The notes under the pieces: model-generated
What the model was told of the DNA's origin: nothing
Seen by the model: only the letters and a program-made list of their open reading frames with translations
The model's database searches: none
Part shown: one piece after another, positions 1 to 12,687 of the stretch
Layout of the letters: every line of letters starts with the position of its first letter
How positions within the stretch are numbered: position 1 is the stretch's first letter
Source: Methylobacterium platani
GTDB lineage: Bacteria; Pseudomonadota; Alphaproteobacteria; Rhizobiales; Beijerinckiaceae
Assembly: GCF_001653715.1 (NCBI RefSeq)
Contig: NZ_LWHQ01000015.1
Span: 138,689-202,688, forward strand
DNA length: 64,000 nucleotides
Reading direction: 5' to 3'
Translations under genes and position numbers: made by a program

Positions 1-1
1 G

Positions 2-724
2 CCGGAGCCGGTGATCGACGCCTCGCTCTGGCGCCGCCGGCCGATCGCCGCCGCCAACGCCACCTCGCTGCTGGCCGGCATGGCCCTGATCGGGCTCACC
101 ACCTTCCTGCCGATGTACGTGCAGGGCGTGCTGGGGCAGACGCCGATCGTCGCCGGCATGGCGCTCACCGTGATGGTGCTCGGCTGGCCGATGGGCGCGA
201 CGCTCGCGGCGCGCAACCTGCATCGCTTCGGCCTGCGCCGCATCCTGGTCGCCGGCGGCCTGCTGCTGCCGCTCGGGGCGATCGCCTTCGTGACGCTCGG
301 GCCCGGCAGCTCGCCGGTCCAGGCCGGCGCCGGGTCGCTGGTCATGGGCTTCGGCATGGGGCTCCTGAGCAACGCCGCCCTGATGCTGATCCAGGAGATC
401 GTGCCCTGGACGCAGCGCGGCAGCGCCACCGCCTCGAACATCTTCTCGCGCAACCTCGGCAGCACGCTCGGCGCCACGGTCTTCGGCGCGGTGCTCAATC
501 ACGGGCTCTCGGCGGCGGGCAGCACCGTCACGGCCGACGGCCTGCAGCGGGCGCTGGCGGCGGGCGGCCTGCCGGGCGAGGCGGAGACCGTGCGGGTGGT
601 GCTGCAGCACGCCCTGCACCAGACCTTCTGGGCGGTGCTGCTGATCTCGGCGGTGGCCTTCGCGGCCGCCCTGATGGTGCCGCACGTCGCGCTCGGCCGC
701 GCCCGCGAGGTGCCGGCGGAGTGA
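2..724 (+). CDS. MFS drug-exporter, C-terminal part (cut by window start)
   Basis: The reading frame is open from the first bases of the window and ends at a TGA at 722-724. About 240 residues are visible, so the N-terminal half lies outside. The visible part is mostly membrane segments (for example ATSLLAGMALIGLTTFLPMY and VWAVLLISAVAFAAALMVP-like stretches). It also has the motif-A-like loop GATLAARNLHRFGLRR that joins two helices in major facilitator proteins. A GTG at position 11 could be read as a start, but a protein beginning there would lack half the family fold. The DHA2 (14-helix) drug:proton antiporter group is the best fit by pattern; the substrate is unknown. It converges on the response-regulator gene downstream. 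Confidence 0.7.
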   Translation, partial: PEPVIDASLWRRRPIAAANATSLLAGMALIGLTTFLPMYVQGVLGQTPIVAGMALTVMVLGWPMGATLAARNLHRFGLRRILVAGGLLLPLGAIAFVTLGPGSSPVQAGAGSLVMGFGMGLLSNAALMLIQEIVPWTQRGSATASNIFSRNLGSTLGATVFGAVLNHGLSAAGSTVTADGLQRALAAGGLPGEAETVRVVLQHALHQTFWAVLLISAVAFAAALMVPHVALGRAREVPAE

Positions 725-749
725 CCGGCCGCGTCGGCGTGAAGCAGAT

Positions 750-1586
750 TCAGCGTGAAGCGGCTTGGGCCGGCAGGGCCTCGGTGGTGGCGTTGATGAG
801 GTAGGGCCGGCGCAGGCCGAGCACGTGGTAGAGCACCCGGTCGACGTCGCGGGCGAAGAACGGCTTCCTCAGCACGTAGTCGATGCCGAAATGGCGCGAG
901 GCCTGGGCCATGGTGGCGGCGTCGCCCCCGGTCATCAGCACCAGCGGGGTCCCCGGCGCCACCTCGCGGATCTGGCAGGCGAGCTCGAGCCCGCCGCCGC
1001 CGCCGCGCAGGCCGATATCGATCAGCGCGACGTCGCAGGCCGCCTGGCGGGCGAGCTTCAGGGCGTGCGGGCCGCTCTCGATGTCCTCGACCGCGAGGGT
1101 GAAGCCGGAGGTCGCCAGGATGCGCCGCACCAGGGTGCGGCTCTGGGCGGCGCTGTCGACGAGGAGCAGGCGGGTCGGCTGCCGGCGCCGCGCATGGGCC
1201 TGGAGCAGCCCGGCGACGTGGGCTTCGTCGAGGGGCAGGCGCAGGAATTCGTGCGCGTCGAGATGCTGCGAGACCTCCGTCCAGCGCGAGAAGATCTGCG
1301 TCGCGACCAGGATCAGGCAGGGCACGACGTAGCCCTGCGCCTTGAACCGTGCCACGGCCTCCGGGCCGGTCGCGTCCTCGAATTGCAGGCCGACGAAGGC
1401 CAGGACCGGGCGATGGGCGAGGCAGGCCTCGCAGGTCTCGCGGCTCGTCGCCGCCTCGATGATCTGCAGCGAGGGATCGTGGGCGCGGATCAGGGCCGCC
1501 AGCTTGCTGCGCAGGGCGGGGTCGCGGTCGGCGACGAGGGCCGAGGCCGGTCCGCTTCCGCGGGCATCAGTGTCGCTCACCGGCAT
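750..1586 (-). CDS. Double-receiver response regulator, first receiver degenerate
   Basis: This 278-residue protein contains two receiver (REC) domains and no output domain. The first spans roughly residues 16-130. It keeps acidic residues near the start (VADRDP), but the expected phospho-acceptor position reads AFVGLQ, with Gly where Asp should be, so it is probably a pseudo-receiver. The second spans roughly 138-258 and looks complete: VDSAAQSR near the start, ALIDIGLRGG carrying the acceptor Asp, LMTGGD with the Thr, and RKPF with the conserved Lys. Such proteins usually relay phosphate or scaffold kinases. No kinase is adjacent, so its partner is unknown. The start ATG is at 1584-1586. 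Confidence 0.75.
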   Translation of the reverse strand: MPVSDTDARGSGPASALVADRDPALRSKLAALIRAHDPSLQIIEAATSRETCEACLAHRPVLAFVGLQFEDATGPEAVARFKAQGYVVPCLILVATQIFSRWTEVSQHLDAHEFLRLPLDEAHVAGLLQAHARRRQPTRLLLVDSAAQSRTLVRRILATSGFTLAVEDIESGPHALKLARQAACDVALIDIGLRGGGGGLELACQIREVAPGTPLVLMTGGDAATMAQASRHFGIDYVLRKPFFARDVDRVLYHVLGLRRPYLINATTEALPAQAASR

Positions 1587-1720
1587 CGTGCTTCGTCCGC
1601 GTCGCAGGTCAACTTCAGGAAGAGCCCGGCCTTCGGTACTCGGCCGCAGGACGGGCTACCTGGGGGTTAAAGTCCTAACTGGCAAAGATTAGCACTCGAT
1701 TACGAAGACACCGTATCCGC

Positions 1721-2698
1721 CTACGAGGCCCGGGCCCGGGGATGTGCAGCATCGAACGCATCGAGCAGGCGGGCGGCATCGACCTTGGTGTAGACCTGGG
1801 TCGTCGCCAGCGAGGCGTGCCCCAGCAGTTCCTGGATCGCCCGCAGGTCGCCCTGGCGGGCGAGGAGATGGGTGGCGAAGGAGTGGCGCAGGGCGTGCGG
1901 CGTGGCGCTGTCGGGCAGCCCCAGCGCCCCGCGCATCGAGGCGACGGCGAGCTGCACGATGCGCGGCGAGAGCGGACCGCCCTTGGCGCCGACGAAGAGC
2001 GGCCCCTCCGGCGGAAGCCCGTAGGGGCACGCGCGCAGGTACTCGGCCACGGCGGCCTGGACCTGGGGGATCACCGGCACGCTGCGGGTCTTCTGGCCCT
2101 TGCCGATCACCGTCACGGCATCCATCCCGTCGACCGGCGCGTCGCGGCGCAGGAGGCCGAGCGCCTCCGAGATGCGAAGCCCCGAGCCGTAGAGGAGCGC
2201 CAGCACCGCGGCGTCCCGGGCGAGCACCCAGGGCGGGCGCTCGTCGCCGGCGCGGACGTCGGGGCTCGCCATCGCGACCGCGGCGGCGACGGGCAGCGGG
2301 CGGGGCAGGCGCCGCTCGACCTTGGGCGAGCGGACCGCGGCGAGGGCCGCGACGCTGCCGTGGCCCTCCCGGTCGAGGTGGCGGGCGAAGGAGCGCAGGC
2401 CCGCGAGCGCCCGCATCAGGCTGCGCCCGCCGACCCCCTCCTGGCGCCGCGCCGCCATGAAGCCGCGCAGGTCCCGGGGTTTGAGCCCGATCAGGGCCGG
2501 GATGTCGGGGTTCCGGCCCTGGCCGGCGAGATGGGCGAGAAACTGGCGCAGGTCGCGCCGGTAGGCCTCGACGGTGTTGGGCGACAGCCGCCGCTCCGAG
2601 GCCAGGCCCGCCAGCCAGGCGAGGGCCGCCGCCCGCACGTCGGGCGCGCCGGGCAGGATCAGGTCGGCGGGGTCGGCATCGGACGTGCGGTCGGACAT
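1721..2698 (-). CDS. xerC: Tyrosine recombinase XerC
   Basis: This 325-residue tyrosine recombinase resolves chromosome dimers at dif together with XerD. The N-terminal SAM-like core-binding domain covers about residues 25-120 (LSPNTVEAYRRDLRQFLAHL). The catalytic domain follows with the full active-site set: Arg in SGLRISEALG, Lys in GKGQKTRSVPV, HxxR in HALRHSFATH, His in LLGHASLATT and nucleophile Tyr in QVYTKVD. Length and motif order fit XerC/XerD and not a phage integrase, and no prophage or att site is nearby. XerC versus XerD is assigned by general resemblance only. Confidence 0.85.
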   Translation of the reverse strand: MSDRTSDADPADLILPGAPDVRAAALAWLAGLASERRLSPNTVEAYRRDLRQFLAHLAGQGRNPDIPALIGLKPRDLRGFMAARRQEGVGGRSLMRALAGLRSFARHLDREGHGSVAALAAVRSPKVERRLPRPLPVAAAVAMASPDVRAGDERPPWVLARDAAVLALLYGSGLRISEALGLLRRDAPVDGMDAVTVIGKGQKTRSVPVIPQVQAAVAEYLRACPYGLPPEGPLFVGAKGGPLSPRIVQLAVASMRGALGLPDSATPHALRHSFATHLLARQGDLRAIQELLGHASLATTQVYTKVDAARLLDAFDAAHPRARAS

Positions 2699-2779
2699 CG
2701 GGGGCCGGGCTCCGGTCGCGGGCGGGTCTTCAGGCCGGCGAGTAGGGCCCGACGAGGGTTGACGGCGGGTTGACGGCCG

Positions 2780-3658
2780 TCAGGCCGGCATGAAGCGCAG
2801 GGTGACGCCGTGGCGGGCGCTCGCCCCCGGCGCGAGCAGGATCTGCGAATCGCGCGCCGCCAGCTCGCCGGAGAAGTCCGCCCAGTCGGCGTGGCCGGTC
2901 CAGCATTCGAGCGACAGGAACGGCGCGGTCGGCTTGGTCCAGACCGCGAGGTGGGGGAAGCCGTCGGTCTCGAGGGCGATGGCGGCGCCGGACGGCGCGG
3001 TGAAGCGCATCGTCCGGCTGCGGGCGTTCAGGAAGACCAGCGCCTCGGTGAACATCCCGGGGTCGAGCGCCAGGGTGTCGCCGTCGAGCGGCAGCGCCCG
3101 CTCGGTGCGCACCAGGAGCCCCCCGGGCCCGACCTCCGGCACCGCCGGCCGCTCCGGCGCGTCGAAGCGCACCGCGTAGCCGCCATCCGCCGCGCGGGCG
3201 CCGCCGGCGAAGGGCCACGGGAAGGCCGGATGGAAGCCGAGCCCGTAGGGCAGCGGCGCCGAGCCCGGGTTGTGGACCTCGCAGGCGAAGGCGAGCGCCC
3301 CGTCCCGGACCGTCGCGGTGACGTCGAGGCGGAAGGCGAACGGGTAGTGGGTCCGGGTGTCCGGCGTGTCGGCGAGGCGGAGGGTGACGCTGTCCTCGGC
3401 CTGCGCGACCACGGCGAAGCGGCTGTCGCGGGCAAAGCCGTGCTGCGCCATCGGGTAGGCGCGGCCCGCCACCGTGACGGCGCCGCCCGCCGAGGCGCCG
3501 ACGACCGGGAAGAGCCACGGCGCGTGCCGGTTCCAATGCGCCGGGTCGCCCCCCCACAGGTACTCGGTGCCGCCGACCCGCCAGGAGACCGGCTCGGCGC
3601 CGGTGAGCGCGAGGCGGGCGGTGGTGTCGCGGTGGCGGATCTCGACGGTGTCGGTCAT
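2780..3658 (-). CDS. Aldose 1-epimerase family protein (galactose mutarotase-like)
   Basis: This 292-residue protein belongs to the aldose 1-epimerase / LacX-like family, which interconverts alpha and beta sugar anomers. Supporting features are the N-terminal GTEYLWGGDPAHWNRHAPWLFP block, the GLGFHPAFPW segment with a conserved His, and the C-terminal LSLECWTGHAD segment. The N-terminal block is typical of the LacX-type branch and not classical GalM. The substrate is not evident. The start ATG at 3656-3658 follows a strong hairpin (3660-3684) that contains the only plausible ribosome-binding site. Confidence 0.8.
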   Translation of the reverse strand: MTDTVEIRHRDTTARLALTGAEPVSWRVGGTEYLWGGDPAHWNRHAPWLFPVVGASAGGAVTVAGRAYPMAQHGFARDSRFAVVAQAEDSVTLRLADTPDTRTHYPFAFRLDVTATVRDGALAFACEVHNPGSAPLPYGLGFHPAFPWPFAGGARAADGGYAVRFDAPERPAVPEVGPGGLLVRTERALPLDGDTLALDPGMFTEALVFLNARSRTMRFTAPSGAAIALETDGFPHLAVWTKPTAPFLSLECWTGHADWADFSGELAARDSQILLAPGASARHGVTLRFMPA

Positions 3659-3659
3659 C

Positions 3660-3684
3660 GGGGCCTCGTGTCGTGCGAGGCCCC
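3660..3684 (-). promoter_or_regulatory. Hairpin covering the ribosome-binding site of the epimerase gene
   Basis: GGGGCCTCG and CGAGGCCCC form a perfect 9-bp stem with a 7-nt loop. On the minus strand the stem ends one base before the epimerase ATG, and the only SD-like GAGG lies inside its 3' arm. It is also the first strong hairpin after the helicase stop at 3719. It could end helicase transcription or mask the epimerase start. There is no U-tract. Confidence 0.5.
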
Positions 3685-3718
3685 TGTTACCGGTTGGGAG
3701 CCGTTCCGGGAATGGCCC

Positions 3719-5392
3719 TCACCCCCGCCGGGCGGTGTTGCGCCGGGGCTGGCGCGGGCGCGGCGGCACCTCAGCCTCGCCGCCGGCCAGGGGCTCGACC
3801 TGGAGGTCGGCCGGGCCGGTGCGCGGGAAGGTGTGGGCGAAGCGCTCGGCGGCGCCGCCGCGGACCTCGAACTTGGTCTCGCGGTCGAAGATGCGGATCG
3901 CGCCGATCTCCTCGCGGGTCACGTCGCCGCGGCGGCACAGCATCGGCAGCAGGCGGCGCGGGTCGGCGTTGTCGCGCCGGCCGACATTGAGGCGGAACCA
4001 CACGCTCGACCCGAACGGGGCGCGCGGGCCGTCCCGCATCGCGGTCTCGCGCCGGGGCGTGACGCCGCGGCCGGTGGCGAAGCCCGGATCGGTGACGTCC
4101 TCGGGCGAGGGCATGCGGGCGCGGTAGGCCCGCACCAGGGCGGCGGCGAGATCCTCGGGCGAGCGCTGGGCGAGCAGGGACTGGGCCATCGCCCGGTCCT
4201 CGTCGCTGACCTCGTCGGTGACGAGGGGATCCTGGAGCAGCCGCTCCTGGTCGAGGGCGCGGATCTCGTCGGCCGGCGGCGGGCCGGACCAGACCGGCAC
4301 GACGTTGGCGCGCGCCATCAGCTCCTCGGCCCGGCGGCGGCGGGACGAGGGCACCAGCAGCACGCTGATGCCCTTGCGCCCGGCCCGGCCGGTGCGGCCG
4401 GAGCGGTGCTGCATCACTTCCGCATCGTGCGGCAGCTCGGCGTGGATGACGAGGCCGAGGCCCGGCAGGTCGATGCCGCGGGCGGCGACGTCGGTGGCGA
4501 CGCAGACCCGGGCGCGGCCGTCGCGCAGGGCCTGGAGGGCGGCGTTGCGCTCGCCCTGGCCGAGCTCGCCCGAGAGCGCCACGGCCTGGAAGCCGCGCTC
4601 GGTCAGCACCGCCTGGAGGTGGCGCACGGCGTTGCGGGTGTTGCAGAACACGATCGAGGTGCGCGCCTCGACCAGGCGCAGGGTGTTGACCACCACGAGC
4701 TCGGTCTCCCGCGGCAGGATGCGGAAGGCGCGGTACTCGATGTCGGCATGGGCCTTGGTCTCGCCGGCGACGGCGATGCGCAGCGCGTCGCGCTGGTAGG
4801 CTTCCGCCAGCGCCACGATGGCCTTCGGCAGGGTGGCGGAGAACAGCAGCGTGCGCCGCTCGGCCGGCGTGGTGCCGAGGATGAACTCGAGGTCCTCGCG
4901 GAAGCCGAGGTCGAGCATCTCGTCGGCCTCGTCGAGCACCGCGGCGCGCAGGGCCGTCGGGTCGAGGTTGCGGCGCTCGAGGTGATCGCGCAGGCGGCCC
5001 GGGGTGCCGACCACGATATGGGCGCCGTCGGCGAGCGAACGGCTCTCGCGCCGCGGGTCCATGCCGCCGACGCAGGAGACGACGCGGGCGCCGGCCGGGC
5101 CGTAGAGCCAGGACAGCTCACGATGGACCTGGAGCGCCAGCTCGCGGGTCGGCGCGATCACCAGCGCCAGCGGGGCGCCCGGGGCGCCGAGGGTCTCGGC
5201 GTCGCCGAGCAGGGTACGGGCGAGGGCCAGGCCGTAGGCGACGGTCTTGCCGGAGCCGGTCTGGGCCGAGACGACGAGGTCGCGCCCCTCGGTCTCGGGC
5301 TCGAGGACGGCGGCCTGGACCGGCGTCGGGTCCTCGTAGCCGCGGCCGGCGAGGGCCTGGGCGAAGGGGGCGGGAAGGGCAGGAAAAGGCAC
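3719..5392 (-). CDS. DEAD-box RNA helicase with DbpA-type RNA-binding domain
   Basis: This is an ATP-dependent RNA helicase of about 557 residues. The helicase motifs are in order: Q-motif region (PTPVQ), Walker A AQTGSGKT, PTRELA, GTPGR, the signature VLDEADEMLD, FSATLP, ATDVAARGIDLPG and HRSGRTGRAGRKG. Residues about 440-510 (RLNVGRRDNADPRRLLPMLC onward) match the small DbpA RNA-binding domain, which suggests a role in ribosome assembly or structured RNA remodelling. I chose the GTG at 5390-5392, giving VPFPALPAPFAQAL, because the family begins close to this point. An ATG at 5489-5491 would add 33 residues that look non-coding. Neither start has a strong SD. Confidence 0.85.
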   Translation of the reverse strand: MPFPALPAPFAQALAGRGYEDPTPVQAAVLEPETEGRDLVVSAQTGSGKTVAYGLALARTLLGDAETLGAPGAPLALVIAPTRELALQVHRELSWLYGPAGARVVSCVGGMDPRRESRSLADGAHIVVGTPGRLRDHLERRNLDPTALRAAVLDEADEMLDLGFREDLEFILGTTPAERRTLLFSATLPKAIVALAEAYQRDALRIAVAGETKAHADIEYRAFRILPRETELVVVNTLRLVEARTSIVFCNTRNAVRHLQAVLTERGFQAVALSGELGQGERNAALQALRDGRARVCVATDVAARGIDLPGLGLVIHAELPHDAEVMQHRSGRTGRAGRKGISVLLVPSSRRRRAEELMARANVVPVWSGPPPADEIRALDQERLLQDPLVTDEVSDEDRAMAQSLLAQRSPEDLAAALVRAYRARMPSPEDVTDPGFATGRGVTPRRETAMRDGPRAPFGSSVWFRLNVGRRDNADPRRLLPMLCRRGDVTREEIGAIRIFDRETKFEVRGGAAERFAHTFPRTGPADLQVEPLAGGEAEVPPRPRQPRRNTARRG

Positions 5393-5631
5393 GTGGATTC
5401 GATCCCGGGTAATGCGACGCGCGGGGATCGGATCGGCTCCGGAGTCCAAAGGCTTGGCAGCACATGGTCTCGACAGAGGGCCCGTCCGCATATGGCGGCG
5501 GGCGCTCGCGGCGCGCGGGATATCCCTACGGTCTTTTCGTGGAGGAGGGTGCTGTTACAGGGGTTCGGGCCGCAGGTCCACCCCGGGCCCCGCATGGGAG
5601 ACCGTCGCCCGGGGGATGGTCCCCTGGGGGA

Positions 5632-9492
<3,861 letters not shown>

Positions 9493-9560
9493 CACCTCGC
9501 GATGGCACGGGTGTCGCGAACTGTCAAAAACCAGGCTCAAGAAACGTCGGGATTGCCGGC

Positions 9561-10103
9561 TCAGGCGCCGGCCGGCTGCCCGGACAGGGTCTCGACGATC
9601 TCGGCGACGATCTGCTGCGGCGTGCCGCCGACGGAGACCACCAGGGGGTTCTCGTCGGGCGTGGGCTCCTCCAGGGTGCGGAACTGGCTGTCGAGCAGGC
9701 TCGTCGGCATGAAGTGGCCGTGGCGGGCGGCCATGCGCCGGCCGATCAGCTCGCGGTCGCCCCTGAGGTAGACGAGGCGCACGTCGGGACGGCCGCCGAC
9801 CAGGACGTCGCGATAGGCCCGCTTGAGGCCGGAGCAGGTCACGACGCCGTGCCGCCCCTCGGCGCGGACCTTGTCGATCCAGGCCGCGATCGCGGCGAGC
9901 CAGGGCCAGCGGTCGTCGTCGGTGAGCGGGGTGCCGGCCTGCATCTTCTCGACGTTGGCGGCGGGGTGGAAATCGTCGCCGTCCTCGAACTCCCAGCCGA
10001 GCCGGCCGGCGAGCAGGCTCGCCACCGTACTCTTGCCGGAGCCGGAGACGCCCATGACCACGATGACCGCGGGGGGAGTCGGGTTGCTTGCCGCATCGTC
10101 CAT
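9561..10103 (-). CDS. gntK: Gluconokinase
   Basis: This 180-residue P-loop kinase phosphorylates gluconate to 6-phosphogluconate, feeding the Entner-Doudoroff or pentose-phosphate routes. The Walker A GVSGSGKST is near the N-terminus, followed by GDDFHP, the family hallmark that contacts substrate. Further conserved segments are GTPLTDDDRWPWL, CSGLKRAYRD, and GHFMPTSLLDSQFRTLE. The length is normal for the family. The start is the ATG at 10101-10103, preceded by a GGGGGA stretch; an upstream ATG at 10137-10139 has no SD. It lies between the TCA operon and the double-hybrid kinase, separated from lpdA by an intergenic repeat. Confidence 0.9.
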   Translation of the reverse strand: MDDAASNPTPPAVIVVMGVSGSGKSTVASLLAGRLGWEFEDGDDFHPAANVEKMQAGTPLTDDDRWPWLAAIAAWIDKVRAEGRHGVVTCSGLKRAYRDVLVGGRPDVRLVYLRGDRELIGRRMAARHGHFMPTSLLDSQFRTLEEPTPDENPLVVSVGGTPQQIVAEIVETLSGQPAGA

Positions 10104-10164
10104 CGTGGCATGTCCCCCTGTTTGTCTTCGGTATTCCATAACGGTCGACGCCGCGTCGAGCGCC

Positions 10165-10353
10165 CAACCCTCCCCCTCCGCGGGGGAGGGTGGCGAGCGC
10201 AGCGAGCCGGGAGAGGGGCGGCGCGACGCCGATCCGGAGAGCGCCCTTCAGGAGGCGCGCGACCTATCCGGAAGCGGCGTCCCCTCTCCCGCCCCACGCA
10301 CGAGTGCTTCGCACTCGCCGTGGGGCACCCTCCCCCGCAGAGAGGGGAGGGTT
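10165..10353. repeat. Intergenic palindromic repeat, family A, copy 1
   Basis: This roughly 189-bp element lies between gntK and lpdA. Its ends are inverted (AACCCTCCCCCT at the left, AGAGGGGAGGGTT at the right), and it contains smaller inner palindromes such as CGAGTGCTTCGCACTCG. A related copy occupies 27083-27503, with shared inner text such as GAGCGCCCTTCAG and TCCGGAAGC. There is no coding capacity. It resembles dispersed short palindromic repeats of high-GC Methylobacteriaceae genomes. Confidence 0.7.
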
Positions 10354-10377
10354 ACAGGCGGCGCCGTCGAGGGCGCC

Positions 10378-11781
10378 TCACATGTGCAGCGCGCGCTTCT
10401 CCACCGCGAGCGCGGCTTCCTTCACCGCCTCGGTCAGGGTCGGGTGGGCGTGGCAGGTGCGGGCGATGTCCTCGGACGAGGCGCCGAACTCCATCGCCAC
10501 CGCGACCTCCATGATGAGGTTGCCGGCATCCGGCCCGACGATGTGGACGCCGAGCACCCGGTCGGTGGCGGCGTCGGCCAGCACCTTCACGAAGCCGTCG
10601 GTGGTGTGGTTCACCTTGGCGCGGCCGTTCGCCGTGAACGGGAACTTGCCGATGTTGTAGGCGATCCCGTCCTTCTTCAGCTCCTCCTCGGACTTGCCGA
10701 CCGAGGCGACCTCCGGCGTGGTGTAGACCACGTTCGGGATCACGCCATAGTTCACGTGGCCGGCCTTGCCGGCCAGGATCTCCGCCACCGCGACGCCCTC
10801 GTCCTCGGCCTTGTGGGCGAGCATCGGGCCGGCGATCACGTCGCCGATGGCGTAGATGCCGGTGACGTTGGTGGCGTAGCGGTCGTCGGTCTGGATCCGG
10901 CCCTTGTTGTCGAGCTGGACGCCGACCGTCTCGAGGCCGAGGCCCGCGGTGTAGGGCGTGCGGCCGATGGCGACGAGCACCACGTCGGCCTCGAGCGTCT
11001 CCGCCGCGCCGCCCGCGGCCGGCTCGACCGTGACCTTCGCGCTAGTCCCCGTGCGCTCGACGCCGGTGACCTTCTGCGACAGGCGGAAGGCGATGCCCTG
11101 CTTCTGGAGGATGCGCTGGAACTGCTTGCCGACCTCGCCGTCCATGCCCGGCAGGATCCGGTCGAGATACTCGACGACCGTCACCTCGGCGCCGAGGCGC
11201 CGCCAGACCGAGCCGAGCTCGAGGCCGATCACGCCGGCGCCGATGACGACGAGCTTGCCCGGGACCTTGGTGAGATCGAGGGCGCCGGTCGAGGACACCA
11301 CGACCTCCTCGTCGATGGCGACGCCCGGCAGGTTGGCGACGTCGGAGCCCGTCGCGATCACGACGTTGCGGGCCTCCAGGATCTGGTTGGCCCCGTCCTC
11401 CGACGTGACCTCGACCCGGCCGGCGCCGGCCAGCCGCCCGGTGCCCTGGAAGGCGTCGATGCCGTTCTTCTTGAGCAGGAACGCGACGCCCTTGGTGTTG
11501 CCGTCGACGCCGTCCTGCTTGAACGCCATCATCTTGGCGAGATCCAGCTTCGGCTCGCCGACGGTGATGCCGAGCACCGGGAAATGCTTGGTCGCCTCCT
11601 CGAACGCCTCGGAGGCGTGCAGCAGGGCCTTCGACGGGATGCAGCCGACGTTGAGGCAGGTGCCGCCATGGGCCGGGCGCTTCTCGACCACGGCGGTCTT
11701 CAGGCCGAGCTGGGCGGCGCGCAGCGCGCAGACGTAGCCGCCGGGGCCGGTGCCGATGACGACGAGATCGTAGGAGGACAT
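10378..11781 (-). CDS. lpdA: Dihydrolipoyl dehydrogenase (E3)
   Basis: This 467-residue flavoprotein re-oxidises the lipoyl group of the 2-oxoglutarate dehydrogenase complex and passes electrons to NAD+. Evidence is the FAD-binding [17 protein letters not shown], the redox-active disulfide in [13 protein letters not shown], the NAD-binding [15 protein letters not shown], the second FAD motif [20 protein letters not shown], and the C-terminal catalytic His-Glu pair in [13 protein letters not shown]. It is the last gene of the mdh-suc operon, consistent with serving the SucA/SucB complex encoded upstream. The start ATG is at 11779-11781. Confidence 0.95.
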   Translation of the reverse strand: MSSYDLVVIGTGPGGYVCALRAAQLGLKTAVVEKRPAHGGTCLNVGCIPSKALLHASEAFEEATKHFPVLGITVGEPKLDLAKMMAFKQDGVDGNTKGVAFLLKKNGIDAFQGTGRLAGAGRVEVTSEDGANQILEARNVVIATGSDVANLPGVAIDEEVVVSSTGALDLTKVPGKLVVIGAGVIGLELGSVWRRLGAEVTVVEYLDRILPGMDGEVGKQFQRILQKQGIAFRLSQKVTGVERTGTSAKVTVEPAAGGAAETLEADVVLVAIGRTPYTAGLGLETVGVQLDNKGRIQTDDRYATNVTGIYAIGDVIAGPMLAHKAEDEGVAVAEILAGKAGHVNYGVIPNVVYTTPEVASVGKSEEELKKDGIAYNIGKFPFTANGRAKVNHTTDGFVKVLADAATDRVLGVHIVGPDAGNLIMEVAVAMEFGASSEDIARTCHAHPTLTEAVKEAALAVEKRALHM

Positions 11782-11854
11782 GCGGAACTCGCGAGGTTGG
11801 GAGCGGTGGGCCGGTACGGCGCCGCCGCTGCATGAGTGAGTGGGTGAGGAGAGG

Positions 11855-12613
11855 CTAGCGGCCGCCCGAGATCGTCAGGGTCGCGCCGGTGGCGTAGGAG
11901 GCGTCGTCCGAGAGGAGCCACAGCACCGCGGCCGCGACCTCGTCGGCGGTGCCGGCGCGCTTCATCGGCACGAGGGGGCTCAAGCGCGCCAGCCGGTCCG
12001 GCTGGCCGCCGCTGGCATGGATCTCGGTCTCGATCAGGCCGGGGGCGACGCCGTTGACCCGGATCCCCTCCTGGGCGACCTCGCCGGCGAGCCCCGTGGT
12101 GAGGGTGTCGATGGCGCCCTTCGACGCCGCGTAATCGACGTACTGGCCCGGCGCGCCGAGGCGGGCGGCGACCGAGGAAATGTTGACGATGACGCCGCCC
12201 TGGCCGCCGTGGCGGGTCGACATGCGCCGCACCGCCTCGCCGGCGCACAGGAACGAGCCGATGACGTTGGTGGTCATCATGCGGTTGAGACGGGCGAAGG
12301 TCATCTCGTCGACGCGGGCGGCGTAATCGACGACGCCTGCGTTGTTGACGAGGCCGCCGAGCGGCCCCAAGCCGTCCGCCGCCTTGAACAGCGCCGGGAT
12401 GTCGGCCTCGACCGCGACGTCGCTGCGGACGGCGAGCGCGGTGCCGCCGAGATCCTCGATCTCCCGCACCAGGGCGTCGGCGGCGTCCTTGGCCGCGACG
12501 TAGGAGAAGCAGACCCGCCAGCCGGCCCGCGCGGCGCGCAAGGCGACCGCCCGGCCGATGCCGCGGCTGCCGCCGGTGACCACCAGGACCTTGTCCGAGA
12601 CAGCCTTGTCCAT
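11855..12613 (-). CDS. SDR-family oxidoreductase inside the 2-oxoglutarate dehydrogenase operon
   Basis: This 252-residue short-chain dehydrogenase/reductase has the Rossmann motif [10 protein letters not shown], the NNAG motif in [10 protein letters not shown], the catalytic Ser in [11 protein letters not shown], the YxxxK pair in [10 protein letters not shown], and a C-terminal [10 protein letters not shown]. It is a classical NAD(P)-dependent SDR of the FabG/glucose-dehydrogenase-like group; the substrate cannot be read. It sits between sucB and lpdA on the same strand, an odd place for an SDR. The start ATG at 12611-12613 has GGGAG upstream; a frame extension to 12661 adds residues unlike the family. 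Confidence 0.85.
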   Translation of the reverse strand: MDKAVSDKVLVVTGGSRGIGRAVALRAARAGWRVCFSYVAAKDAADALVREIEDLGGTALAVRSDVAVEADIPALFKAADGLGPLGGLVNNAGVVDYAARVDEMTFARLNRMMTTNVIGSFLCAGEAVRRMSTRHGGQGGVIVNISSVAARLGAPGQYVDYAASKGAIDTLTTGLAGEVAQEGIRVNGVAPGLIETEIHASGGQPDRLARLSPLVPMKRAGTADEVAAAVLWLLSDDASYATGATLTISGGR

Positions 12614-12687
12614 GACCCCGTGCTCCCTGTTGCGAGGGGCCCTAAACAGCTGGACTGTCAAGGGGAGCCTCCTGGAACGATCAAGGC

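Noticed and set aside
1721..2698. XerC as an integrase of a genomic island
   Set aside because: Length and active-site layout match housekeeping XerC/XerD, and no att repeats, tRNA or phage genes are nearby.
9493..10167. N-terminal extension of the double-hybrid kinase frame through gluconokinase
   Set aside because: The extension is out-of-frame sequence of the gluconokinase gene, rich in Arg/Pro, with no domain; the kinase starts near 9492.
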